Below are positions 15,583-23,612 of a DNA stretch of 64,000 nucleotides, piece after piece. This DNA is from Polynucleobacter difficilis. GTDB lineage: Bacteria; Pseudomonadota; Gammaproteobacteria; Burkholderiales; Burkholderiaceae. The notes beneath the pieces were generated by a model, which was not told the DNA's origin, made no database searches, and worked only from the letters and a program-made list of their open reading frames with translations. The translations under genes and the position numbers were made by a program. Position 1 is the first letter of the stretch, and each line of letters opens with the position of its first letter. The stretch lies in the NCBI RefSeq assembly GCF_003065365.1, contig NZ_CP023276.1, positions 1,240,001 through 1,304,000 on the forward strand, read 5' to 3'.

Positions 15583-17675
15583 AGTTCTTTCTTCATCATA
15601 TCGACTACCCGGCAATCGCTGCACATTTTGAGGCGGTCTAATGCTTCACCAGAAAAGGCATCGTGCAAAGCCAATTTACCCAGCATTAACTCGACTAACT
15701 TGAGGGTACCAAAGGCTTTGCCACAGCTGATGCAATGGAAAGGCTTAGTCTCGTTCAGCAATACTTTTTCTTTGCGCTGCTCGACAGTTGCAATCCGGGG
15801 CTGCAAGGTAATGGCCGATTCTGGGCACGTTTGTACGCACAAGCCGCACTGCACACACTGCTTCTCAATAAAGGAAAGTTGTGGCGCATCCGGATTATCC
15901 AAAATGGCGCCTTCTGGGCAAGCGCCAACGCAGGATATGCACAAGGTGCAGGCCGTTGTATCGATTTGAATGGCACCGAGTAGCGATGAGCTAGGTAGAG
16001 GCTTACCTTCTACCGGCAACGGTACTGGGGCTAGCTTTTGAAAGTGCTCTAAGGTTGCTTCTAGGGTTTCACGTTTTTGATTAGAAAATGCAAACACGGC
16101 TGGCTTACCAAGGGACTGCAGAGCGCCGCGTTGCCGCAGGCGTCCCATGGCACTCGACACGCCGGGTAAATCACCTTTATTCGCCATCGCAATCAGCTGT
16201 ACTCGCGCACCCGGAAACTGATACGCCGCTAGCATCGCGTTCGCTAAGTTGGCCTGCTCTTCTAAAGCGGCGCGGTATGAAGGATCCTCATCGCCACTCA
16301 GCAATAACACCACCTCGCCAAATCCGTATGCTAAGGAGCCGAGCCAGAGATCAAGCCCCGTCGATGCAATGTGCTCAATGCCCATTGGAATAACAAAAGC
16401 AGGTAATCCCTCAACCCGTTTTGGATTTAGGTGGGCTGCACGTCCAAGCCGATCCAAGACCTCGGCACCGGCCTCTAGGCTATGCAATAAGAGTGTTGGT
16501 GCCAGCTGAGGTGATTTGGACTTACTGTTTGCATCACTGTATGCCGTGATCAGGGCTTTTAATTGCTTTCCTTGATGCGATACGCTGGGGTAGTTGTAGC
16601 GCATGGCGCCCGATGGACAAACCGTAGCGCAGGCGCCGCAGCCCATGCATAAGTTGGGATTAACCTCAACTTGACCTTGACCATTTTTAAATAGAGACCC
16701 AATCGCACCGGTAGAGCAAACATCAATGCAGGCACTGCATCCCACTTTGCCATTGCGACCATGCGCGCATATCTTGTCGTTGTACGCAAAATACTTTGGC
16801 TTTTCAAACTCACCGACCATGGTGATGAGTTGACTAGCAACCAAGGATTGCGCAAAGGGATCGGTGCCGGGGGCAAAGTAGCCTTGCGGTGTTTGACTCA
16901 TGCGCATCTGCGCATCGGGGCGCAAATCTAAAATCAAATCGCATTCTGCGCTTCGGCTAACCTCAGACCGATCAAAATTAATCGCGCCGATACCCGAACA
17001 TGCGGTAATGCAAGCGCGATGGGATTTACATCGATCCATATCAATCTGAAACGAATCGTCAATCGCATTTTCTGGGCAGGCGGTAACGCAAGCACCGCAC
17101 CGGGTACACATCTCTGGATCGATTGGGTTTTTTAATTCCCAATCGACGGTGAAGTTACCGAGGTAGCCTTCCACCTTGCTAACCTGACCACTGTAAATCG
17201 GATACTCCCGCGTACTCGGCAGCGCACCCGACTCCGTGCACAGTACCGACACATTTAATTGCGTATGTAGTTTTTCAGCCCACAGCAAGGCCTCGGCGCC
17301 AGGTCCAATAATGATTAAACGACCTTGGCTTTGATAGTCCACCACCGGAACTGGATCCGCTTCTGGCACATCCGCAAGCGCCAACAATGCGGCGATCTTA
17401 GGCGTGGATATTTCGGCCTCTTGAGTCCAGCCGGCAAGCTCTCGAATATTGACAAAGCGCAATGGCGCAACCAGCGGCTTTTCAGATTGCGTCGCCAACT
17501 CTGAAAACAAACCACGCTCTTGTGTGCATGCCACCAGAATCGGCTCCGACCCATCCAGCGCCTTTAAAAATGAACCAACCTCCTGGCGACACAAAGCGGT
17601 ATGCATCGGAACGCCTAAGGCTTTTGCATCCAGTGGCATGGTGCGATTGCAATCGCAAATGAGCTTTTGGGTCAT
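15579..17675 (-). CDS. Polyferredoxin of the formate dehydrogenase cluster
   Basis: A soluble 698-residue protein with many [4Fe-4S] motifs, likely an electron carrier or assembly protein for formate dehydrogenase. After a 180-residue N-terminal domain starting with CDCN, the groups in order are CTRCGACVTACP, CKSHRACITAC, C-x8-CSACIDVC, CMGCGACATVCP, then a 200-residue cluster-free domain, CTLCISCVGACP and CVQCGLCVQTCP. It ends with paired CISCGKA and CSDCR that resemble a zinc ribbon. The second group has His219 where the second Cys is expected. No signal peptide or membrane segment. It overlaps torD by four bases and abuts the DUF3306 gene. Confidence 0.85.
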   Translation of the reverse strand: MTQKLICDCNRTMPLDAKALGVPMHTALCRQEVGSFLKALDGSEPILVACTQERGLFSELATQSEKPLVAPLRFVNIRELAGWTQEAEISTPKIAALLALADVPEADPVPVVDYQSQGRLIIIGPGAEALLWAEKLHTQLNVSVLCTESGALPSTREYPIYSGQVSKVEGYLGNFTVDWELKNPIDPEMCTRCGACVTACPENAIDDSFQIDMDRCKSHRACITACSGIGAINFDRSEVSRSAECDLILDLRPDAQMRMSQTPQGYFAPGTDPFAQSLVASQLITMVGEFEKPKYFAYNDKICAHGRNGKVGCSACIDVCSTGAIGSLFKNGQGQVEVNPNLCMGCGACATVCPSGAMRYNYPSVSHQGKQLKALITAYSDANSKSKSPQLAPTLLLHSLEAGAEVLDRLGRAAHLNPKRVEGLPAFVIPMGIEHIASTGLDLWLGSLAYGFGEVVLLLSGDEDPSYRAALEEQANLANAMLAAYQFPGARVQLIAMANKGDLPGVSSAMGRLRQRGALQSLGKPAVFAFSNQKRETLEATLEHFQKLAPVPLPVEGKPLPSSSLLGAIQIDTTACTLCISCVGACPEGAILDNPDAPQLSFIEKQCVQCGLCVQTCPESAITLQPRIATVEQRKEKVLLNETKPFHCISCGKAFGTLKLVELMLGKLALHDAFSGEALDRLKMCSDCRVVDMMKKEL

Positions 17676-18325
17676 TATTTTATTTTCTGTTCAGACACTG
17701 TTTTTAGGGATGCTACCGTTTGATCCAGGTCTGGATTGGGAACGTCAACTTTGACCTCGTCTTGCGGCATTGTGACATCTCCCGCAGAAGCATCGGCGAT
17801 TTCAGCTGGGTCAGGCTCTGCTGCTGTAGTTGACTCTGCTGAAGTTGACTCTGGCTCAAGGGCTTTTTCCTCTTTCGACTCCGCGAGAACCTTAGCCCCT
17901 GGCCCATCTTCAAACGCTCTAAATAAACCAAGGGATTCGGACTGCACCATGCGCTTGAGCATCTCCATCGGGATCGGGTCTGGAATGGAGTAATCGTCGA
18001 TGTAAATGTCCAAGCGATCCATGATGTTGAAATGGGGATCAGAAAACAATTTTTTCATTGCCGCTTGTTGCACTGCTGGATCGACATTGGGTTTCATGAA
18101 GGCCGAGAAGTCCGGCGCAAAACGGTCGATGGATTCAGCATCTTCGAGGGTGGGCGGCAGGACCTCTTCTGCTGCTGGAGCGGGAGTACTCTCAATAGCC
18201 TGTTTATCGTGCGGGACAGTACTTGGCGTTGCCTTGGGCTTTAACTCCGGCGCGGAGCCATCGAGCCCTTCGGGCTCTAGACCTGCTTTGCGACGCGACC
18301 AGCGGCCAAGGAATCCGTCAGCCAT
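17675..18325 (-). CDS. DUF3306 protein of the formate dehydrogenase cluster
   Basis: Unknown function, 216 residues. It begins FLGRWSRRKAGLE, the hallmark of DUF3306 proteins found with molybdopterin formate dehydrogenases. The middle (DRFAPDFSAFMKPNVDPAVQQAAMKKLFSDPHFNIMDRLDIYIDDYS) is the conserved core. The last 70 residues are an acidic, Ser/Thr/Glu-rich tail that looks disordered. It shares its end bases with the genes on either side (1-base junctions), so the three are one transcription unit. Probably an assembly or electron-transfer accessory; that is context only. Confidence 0.85.
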   Translation of the reverse strand: MADGFLGRWSRRKAGLEPEGLDGSAPELKPKATPSTVPHDKQAIESTPAPAAEEVLPPTLEDAESIDRFAPDFSAFMKPNVDPAVQQAAMKKLFSDPHFNIMDRLDIYIDDYSIPDPIPMEMLKRMVQSESLGLFRAFEDGPGAKVLAESKEEKALEPESTSAESTTAAEPDPAEIADASAGDVTMPQDEVKVDVPNPDLDQTVASLKTVSEQKIK

Positions 18326-18870
18326 TAATCTTCTGCCGAGCGCTGTGCGCCCTTAAAGGATTCGGGTCGTTGCCGTTTTTTTGGCTCAGGCCGGTAATGC
18401 GCGCCCACAAAATCGTGTAACCATTGCCAGTGGGCTTTGTCGAGCACAACCGTGGCTACCGATTCACCACCATCTATTAATCGCGCAGCTTCGTTGTAAC
18501 TCAAGCAAATGCGATGCGGGATAGCTAGAGTAGATTCAGCCTCACTATGGGACAAACTATCGGGCTCCAAAAAGCGCTGATAGTCTTCTTCCAGTCGCCA
18601 CATCACAAACCAGCAGGGTTCGGCTGCTGTGGCATTTAAAAAGTATCCCTCAGCTTCATCCGGAAATAGATCTAAGCTAAAGCCGCGAAACAGCCAGGTC
18701 TCCCCTTCCGCATCCCGCTCAATAAAACGACCCAGTGGATTGCTGGTTGTAATCGCTACACCGCTCTCCTCAAACTGCCCGGAATCCGCAAATACCTCAA
18801 CCGGCGCCCACCGATGGGAAACCCATGGATTATCGATGGCTTGCTTTCGCATGACTACGGCAAAGCGCAT
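18325..18870 (-). CDS. DUF3305 protein, first gene of the formate dehydrogenase cluster
   Basis: Unknown function, 181 residues, matching DUF3305: N-terminal VVMRKQAIDNPWVSHRWAPVEV, then ETWLFRGFSLDLFPDEAEGYFLNA and WFVMWRLEEDY, ending with a basic tail around PEPKKRQRPES. No signal peptide, membrane helix or cysteine cluster. It is the first of ten minus-strand genes reaching to 9180. The mrp gene on the same strand ends 60 bases upstream, so expression could come from its own promoter in that gap or from mrp. Confidence 0.85.
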   Translation of the reverse strand: MRFAVVMRKQAIDNPWVSHRWAPVEVFADSGQFEESGVAITTSNPLGRFIERDAEGETWLFRGFSLDLFPDEAEGYFLNATAAEPCWFVMWRLEEDYQRFLEPDSLSHSEAESTLAIPHRICLSYNEAARLIDGGESVATVVLDKAHWQWLHDFVGAHYRPEPKKRQRPESFKGAQRSAED

Positions 18871-18930
18871 GGTCTTAGCTTAGCCTTTAGCAAGAAGGGT
18901 TGAAATGGGCTTGCATGTAGCGATCGGGGT

Positions 18931-20025
18931 TTATGTATTTTGAACCACGATGTTCGGAAACTTACTGCTCATGTCTTTACTCAGATTGGCAACCCGAATC
19001 GCAACTTGACGGGCAATGTTTTTATACACTGCGCTAATAGCACCGTCCGGGTCAGCAATCACAGTAGGTCTACCAGAGTCAGCCTGCTCACGAATCGATA
19101 AATTGAGGGGCAATGAGCCTAAGAAGTCAACGCCGTAATCGGTGCACATTTTTTGACCGCCGCCCTGACCAAAGACATGCTCTTCATGGCCGCAGCTAGG
19201 ACAGATGTAGGTTGACATGTTCTCGATGATGCCAATGATGGGTACACCGACTTTTTCAAACATCTTTAAGCCTTTGCGCGCATCCAGCAAAGCGATGTCT
19301 TGGGGCGTTGTCACAATCACTGCGCCAGTAACGGGCACTTTTTGCGACAGAGTCAACTGAATGTCTCCGGTGCCGGGTGGCATATCAACAATCAGATAAT
19401 CCAAATCGCGCCAGCGGGTTTGCTTTAGCAATTGCTCTAAGGCCGATGTCACCATGGGGCCGCGCCATACCATCGGATTATCGGCATCAATTAAAAATCC
19501 AATCGAACTGGCTTGCAAGCCATGGCCTTCCATCGGCTCGATGGTGTTTTCTTGCAAGGATTCAGGTCTACCAGTAATGCCAAGCATCATCGGCTGACTA
19601 GGGCCATAAATGTCCGCATCCAAAATGCCAACCTCAGCACCTTCTGCAGCGAGTGCGAGGGCGAGGTTCACTGCGGTAGTGGATTTACCAACGCCGCCCT
19701 TACCGCTTGCTACGGCAATAATATTTTTTACATTCGGCATCAGCTTAACGCCACGCTGAACGGCATGCGCGACGATGCTACTGGTGACATTCACGCTGAC
19801 GTTTTTTACATCCGGCAATTTCCGAATGGCATTGACAACCAAAGTTCGGATTAAATCAATTTGGCTTTTTGCGGGATAGCCCAAGACCACATCCAATGAA
19901 ACTGCGCCATCATCAACCTTGAGGTTTTTGACTGCTTTTGCAGTCATCAGGTCAATTTGGGTATTTGGGTCTAAAACGGTTTTTAAGGTCTGCTGTACAG
20001 ACTCAATACTGACTGCCAATGTCAT
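18931..20025 (-). CDS. apbC: Mrp/ApbC iron-sulfur carrier ATPase
   Basis: P-loop ATPase of the Mrp/NBP35 family that carries [4Fe-4S] clusters to target proteins in the cytoplasm. The 364 residues contain an N-terminal MIP18/DUF59-like domain (about residues 5-85), deviant Walker A GKGGVGKSTTAVNLA near residue 105, DADIYGPSQP, DMPPGTGD and the cluster-binding CPSC pair (YICPSCGHEEH). The start is ambiguous: GGGAG directly abuts the ATG, while TTG two codons later has better spacing. Lying just upstream of a cluster rich in Fe-S proteins is suggestive but may be chance. Confidence 0.93.
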   Translation of the reverse strand: MTLAVSIESVQQTLKTVLDPNTQIDLMTAKAVKNLKVDDGAVSLDVVLGYPAKSQIDLIRTLVVNAIRKLPDVKNVSVNVTSSIVAHAVQRGVKLMPNVKNIIAVASGKGGVGKSTTAVNLALALAAEGAEVGILDADIYGPSQPMMLGITGRPESLQENTIEPMEGHGLQASSIGFLIDADNPMVWRGPMVTSALEQLLKQTRWRDLDYLIVDMPPGTGDIQLTLSQKVPVTGAVIVTTPQDIALLDARKGLKMFEKVGVPIIGIIENMSTYICPSCGHEEHVFGQGGGQKMCTDYGVDFLGSLPLNLSIREQADSGRPTVIADPDGAISAVYKNIARQVAIRVANLSKDMSSKFPNIVVQNT

Positions 20026-20176
20026 CTCCCTTACTTTTCTAATTTACGCTACTTTTAGTATTGTATTGAGCCATGAGAATACTAGGTAACGCGCCTCAAA
20101 CAGTGGCTAGATTAATCCCAGGGGGGATTTTTTGCTGAAATGCGCCCTGATTGCGCTATGGCTAGCTAAGGAGGGG
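20026..20176. promoter_or_regulatory. Gap between mrp and copZ with two inverted repeats
   Basis: TAGTATT (20056-20062) and AATACTA (20078-20084) form a 7-base dyad with a 15-base spacer, just upstream of mrp; a minus-strand TACAAT within it could be the mrp -10 box. A second repeat, AATCCC/GGGATT (20114-20129) followed by TTTT on the plus strand, looks like a short terminator read rightwards, although no plus-strand gene is known upstream of it. Confidence 0.4.
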
Positions 20177-20371
20177 CTAATTCACCACCGGAAAGCCTGC
20201 ATCCGTAACAATGGTAATTAGCGCTTCCCGGCTCAGCTTGGAGTCAATTTCCACCTTTTGGGAATTCAGGTCGACTTGAACCGTCGCTCTAGCATCCTGC
20301 ATTTGAATTGCCCTCGTAACTGCTTTGATGCAGCCACCGCAGGTCATGCCAGTAACAAATAGGATATGCAT
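20177..20371 (-). CDS. copZ: Copper chaperone, heavy-metal-associated domain
   Basis: A 64-residue single HMA domain that binds Cu(I) through the GMTCGGC motif (Cys11 and Cys14) and delivers it to the copper ATPase. The N-terminus MHILFVTGMTCGGC and ending IVTDAGFPVVN match CopZ-type chaperones. A GGAGG ribosome site lies 8 bases before the ATG. It is divergent from copA across 47 bases, so the two probably share one control region. Confidence 0.9.
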   Translation of the reverse strand: MHILFVTGMTCGGCIKAVTRAIQMQDARATVQVDLNSQKVEIDSKLSREALITIVTDAGFPVVN

Positions 20372-20387
20372 TTTATTTCCCTCCGCT

Positions 20388-20397
20388 GAATCGATTC
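20388..20397. promoter_or_regulatory. Palindrome between copZ and copA
   Basis: GAATCGATTC is a perfect 10-base palindrome centred in the 47-base gap between divergent copZ and copA. A GATTAT/TAGATT -10-like element for copA (20404-20411) follows on plus and GATAAT lies in the same place on minus. It is a plausible binding site for a copper sensor. It does not look like the usual CueR dyad, and no regulator gene is nearby. Confidence 0.35.
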
Positions 20398-20418
20398 TTG
20401 CAGTAGATTATCCCTAGT

Positions 20419-22695
20419 ATGAACTTAAGTTCGAAAGACGCCACGCGCTTTGTCTCGATTGATATTGAGGGCATGACTTGCGCCTCCTGCGTCAGCCGCG
20501 TTGAAAAGGCCTTAGCCAATATGCCTGGCATAGAGGCTGCGACTGTCAATTTAGCAACCGAACAGGCTCGCATCCGTCTTACAGAAGCAATGCCTGGAGT
20601 AGTCGACCAGATCATCGAGGTGATTCACAAAGCGGGTTATGGCGCTAAACCAAGCCCAGCCCCGGGGCAACTCAAGCAAGCAAAACAATCGGCATTTTGG
20701 TCGGCGGATGGTTTGGGTCCCGTTTTACTCAGCTTTGCTTTATCTGCTCCCCTCGTACTTCCGATGGTGCTCATGCCATTGGGGATTCACTGGATGCCAA
20801 CTGGCCTATGGCAGCTGTTGCTCGCCAGCCCAGTGCAGTTTGTATTGGGATGGCGCTTTAATCGGTCTGGATTCAAAGCGCTGATGTCCGGCGCTGGCAA
20901 TATGGATTTACTCGTTGCACTCGGGACAACTGCAGCCTATGGCTTGAGCGTCTATCAACTGGTGTTTGGAGACCCCCATGCCCTGTATTTTGAAGGGGCA
21001 GCAGTCATCATCAGCATGGTGCTCTTGGGTAAGTGGCTCGAGGCGCGAGCCAAGCAGCAAACCGGTGAGGCCATTCGTGCACTACACGCCTTATGGCCAC
21101 AACAAGCAAGGGTACTCAAGACAAATGACCTTAGCGTGATTGGCAGTAATGCAGTCGCCATCAACCAGCACGCCGAAGTTCCGCTTGAACACGTATTGAT
21201 CAATGATCTGGTCATGGTTTTGCCCGGTGAACGCGTACCTGCCGACGGCCTCATCGTGCTTGGTAATAGCCATTTGGATGAATCGCTACTCACAGGGGAG
21301 AGTCAATCTGTAAAGCGGGGGGTTGGCGATGCCGTCATTGGCGGCTCTCTTAATGGCGATGGTCAGTTGGTCTTCCGAGTGGCTGCGACTAGCACCGACA
21401 GCATGCTGGCAAACATTATCGATTTAGTGGAGACCGCACAAACACAGAAGGCGCCAATTCAGCGCTTAGTCGATCAGGTCAGCGCAATCTTTGTGCCCGC
21501 AGTCATTGGCATTGCAATCACTACCGGCCTAATTACTGGACTCCTGATCGGCGACATCAGCGAGGCCATCCTAAGGGCGGTATCGGTAATGGTGATTGCA
21601 TGTCCATGCGCATTGGGCTTAGCAACTCCGGCAGCCATCATGGCCGGCACTGGGGTTGCGGCACGCGCTGGCATCTTGATTAAAGATCCGCAGGTATTGG
21701 AGCTGGCGCATCGCATTCAACTCGTCGCATTTGATAAGACCGGAACCCTGACGGAAGGCAAGCCCACCCTACTTTCCATCGATGCAAGCCTGGGCTTAGC
21801 GCAAGAGGCAGCGCTTGCTTTGGCAGCTGGGCTGCAAATGGGCAGCGAACATCCGCTCGCCAAGGCAGTGCTCGAAAATGCAAAGCTGCGTGGCGTAACT
21901 CCGGTCACCTGTACCCAAATGCAGGCCATTCCTGGGGTGGGGATTGAAGGCAGGCCACTGACTGGTGAATGGCAAGGACAACTACTGCGACTGCAAAGCA
22001 TGGCCTCGCTGGAATCCCACCCGCAGTACGGTGACTTAATCCACAAAGCGGCTCCCTTATTTTTGGCTGGGCATAGTGTCTCGGCTTTAACTGCAACACC
22101 GCTAGGCGCTCACGCATCCATACCGCTGGCCATCTTCGCCTTTGGTGATGCTATTAAAGACAATGCAGCTGCAGCAGTGCGGCAGTTGCATGCCATGGGG
22201 ATACAGACGGTGATGCTATCTGGCGACAATCGCGCCGCTGCCGAGCAAGTAGGTCAGCGCATTGGTATTGGCACGGTGCATGCGCAAGTCATTCCTGCAG
22301 ATAAGGCAGGCTGGATCGAACGCCTAAAGCGCAATGTGGCGGGTGAGCGCCAATGGGTTGCCATGGTGGGCGATGGCATTAATGACGCACCCGCACTTGC
22401 GATGGCGGATGTCGGTATGGCCATGGCCAGTGGCACCGATGTGGCCATGCAAGCTGCTGGCATCACATTAATGCACGGCAATCCCACCTTGGTGGCTAGC
22501 GCAATGGATGTATCGAAGCGCACTTGGAACAAGATTCGTCAAAACTTGTTTTGGGCATTTGCTTTTAATGTGATTGGCATTCCCTTAGCAGCACTGGGTT
22601 ACTTAACGCCTGCGATTGCTGGAAGCGCGATGGCCTTATCGAGTCTATTTGTACTAAGCAATGCTCTACTACTGGGACTGTGGAAGCCTAAGTAA
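20419..22695 (+). CDS. copA: Copper-exporting P-type ATPase
   Basis: Pumps Cu(I) out of the cytoplasm. The 758 residues hold one N-terminal HMA domain (GMTCASC, residues 15-21), eight expected membrane helices, the actuator motif LLTGES, the metal-site CPC in ACPCALGLATPAA, the phosphorylated Asp in DKTGTLTEG, the HP motif in SEHPLAKA and GDGINDAPAL. All P1B-1 landmarks are present. Many relatives have two HMA domains; this has one, with the separate CopZ encoded divergently upstream. No ribosome site is evident; the ATG lies 7 bases after GATTAT. Confidence 0.95.
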   Translation: MNLSSKDATRFVSIDIEGMTCASCVSRVEKALANMPGIEAATVNLATEQARIRLTEAMPGVVDQIIEVIHKAGYGAKPSPAPGQLKQAKQSAFWSADGLGPVLLSFALSAPLVLPMVLMPLGIHWMPTGLWQLLLASPVQFVLGWRFNRSGFKALMSGAGNMDLLVALGTTAAYGLSVYQLVFGDPHALYFEGAAVIISMVLLGKWLEARAKQQTGEAIRALHALWPQQARVLKTNDLSVIGSNAVAINQHAEVPLEHVLINDLVMVLPGERVPADGLIVLGNSHLDESLLTGESQSVKRGVGDAVIGGSLNGDGQLVFRVAATSTDSMLANIIDLVETAQTQKAPIQRLVDQVSAIFVPAVIGIAITTGLITGLLIGDISEAILRAVSVMVIACPCALGLATPAAIMAGTGVAARAGILIKDPQVLELAHRIQLVAFDKTGTLTEGKPTLLSIDASLGLAQEAALALAAGLQMGSEHPLAKAVLENAKLRGVTPVTCTQMQAIPGVGIEGRPLTGEWQGQLLRLQSMASLESHPQYGDLIHKAAPLFLAGHSVSALTATPLGAHASIPLAIFAFGDAIKDNAAAAVRQLHAMGIQTVMLSGDNRAAAEQVGQRIGIGTVHAQVIPADKAGWIERLKRNVAGERQWVAMVGDGINDAPALAMADVGMAMASGTDVAMQAAGITLMHGNPTLVASAMDVSKRTWNKIRQNLFWAFAFNVIGIPLAALGYLTPAIAGSAMALSSLFVLSNALLLGLWKPK

Positions 22696-22721
22696 CGTAT
22701 TACTGATGCACTACTTTTGCA

Positions 22722-23567
22722 CTACTTTTGTTTGAGCGCTTTGCGCACTAACTCAATATCACCATACAGCGCCCTGACCTGCGACTTGGTATTGTCGGTG
22801 TCGGTGAGAAGCGCCACCCCAATCACATCCCCCGGCTCTTCCCCAAAGGCGGTGCGGTAATCTGCGCTTAAGTCGCGCGCATGCTTACGCCACTGCCCGG
22901 TATGTTGCCACCCCGAGTCCACTGCAATCATTTTGACGCGGCTAGTAAAGGTGTTCTCTACCACGCTATCGAGTGGGCTATTACCGGCCCAGATGTACAT
23001 CAGGGTGGCGTATGGCATCTCTCGACCGCTGAGCATTCCAGCAACCTCAAATGTGAGTTGCTCTTTTAAAGGCAGCTTGGATTTATTGCCATCAAACGCA
23101 ACCAATATGCGCAGGGGAGCATCGTCGGTATAGCGAATCGCATTGTCTGCTTTCGGAATTTTGCCAACTGCTTTCCACTCCCACTCTAGCCATAAATCAG
23201 TGGCAGGTTGTGGCCGTAATTTCACGGCCAAACCCGATGCTGATCTTTTGGAATTGGCGCTCAGCACGGTTTTACCTTGGTAGTTTTCAAGGCGATAGGC
23301 CGTATTCTTTTTGTAGGGCGCGAGGCGATAAAAACTCCAACCGCTGGGTAAGGCTGATTTAGCAGGTTGCTCGGAAAATTTAGGCACACTCTCCTGTGCC
23401 AGAATTTCTGCAGTTGGCGGCGACGAGCTGACCTCCCCAGCATCATCAGAAAAGCCAGCGCATGCTGATAAAGCGAGTGCCAGGCAAACCGAAATACCAA
23501 TGCGGCGAAATGCATAAGGCTTAAATTGGTCAAAGGTATGGATCATTTGGCGCATGAAATGAGTCAT
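22722..23567 (-). CDS. DUF3047 lipoprotein
   Basis: Unknown function, 281 residues. A lipoprotein signal with lipobox LSAC (Cys36 from this start) is followed by a DUF3047 domain: GWSFYRLAPYKKNTAYRL, LWLEWEWKAVGKIPKADN, DAPLRILVAFDGNKSKL and MYIWAGNSPL. These proteins are predicted to fold as beta-rich periplasmic domains. The start is uncertain: ATG at residues 5 or 8 would give a more normal signal length. The stop lies in an exact 11-base tandem duplication (22708-22729). It diverges from the MFS gene. Confidence 0.8.
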   Translation of the reverse strand: MTHFMRQMIHTFDQFKPYAFRRIGISVCLALALSACAGFSDDAGEVSSSPPTAEILAQESVPKFSEQPAKSALPSGWSFYRLAPYKKNTAYRLENYQGKTVLSANSKRSASGLAVKLRPQPATDLWLEWEWKAVGKIPKADNAIRYTDDAPLRILVAFDGNKSKLPLKEQLTFEVAGMLSGREMPYATLMYIWAGNSPLDSVVENTFTSRVKMIAVDSGWQHTGQWRKHARDLSADYRTAFGEEPGDVIGVALLTDTDNTKSQVRALYGDIELVRKALKQK

Positions 23568-23612
23568 GGTGAATACAGATGCTTTATCGTAATGCTTTCA
23601 CTGGCGTATTTC

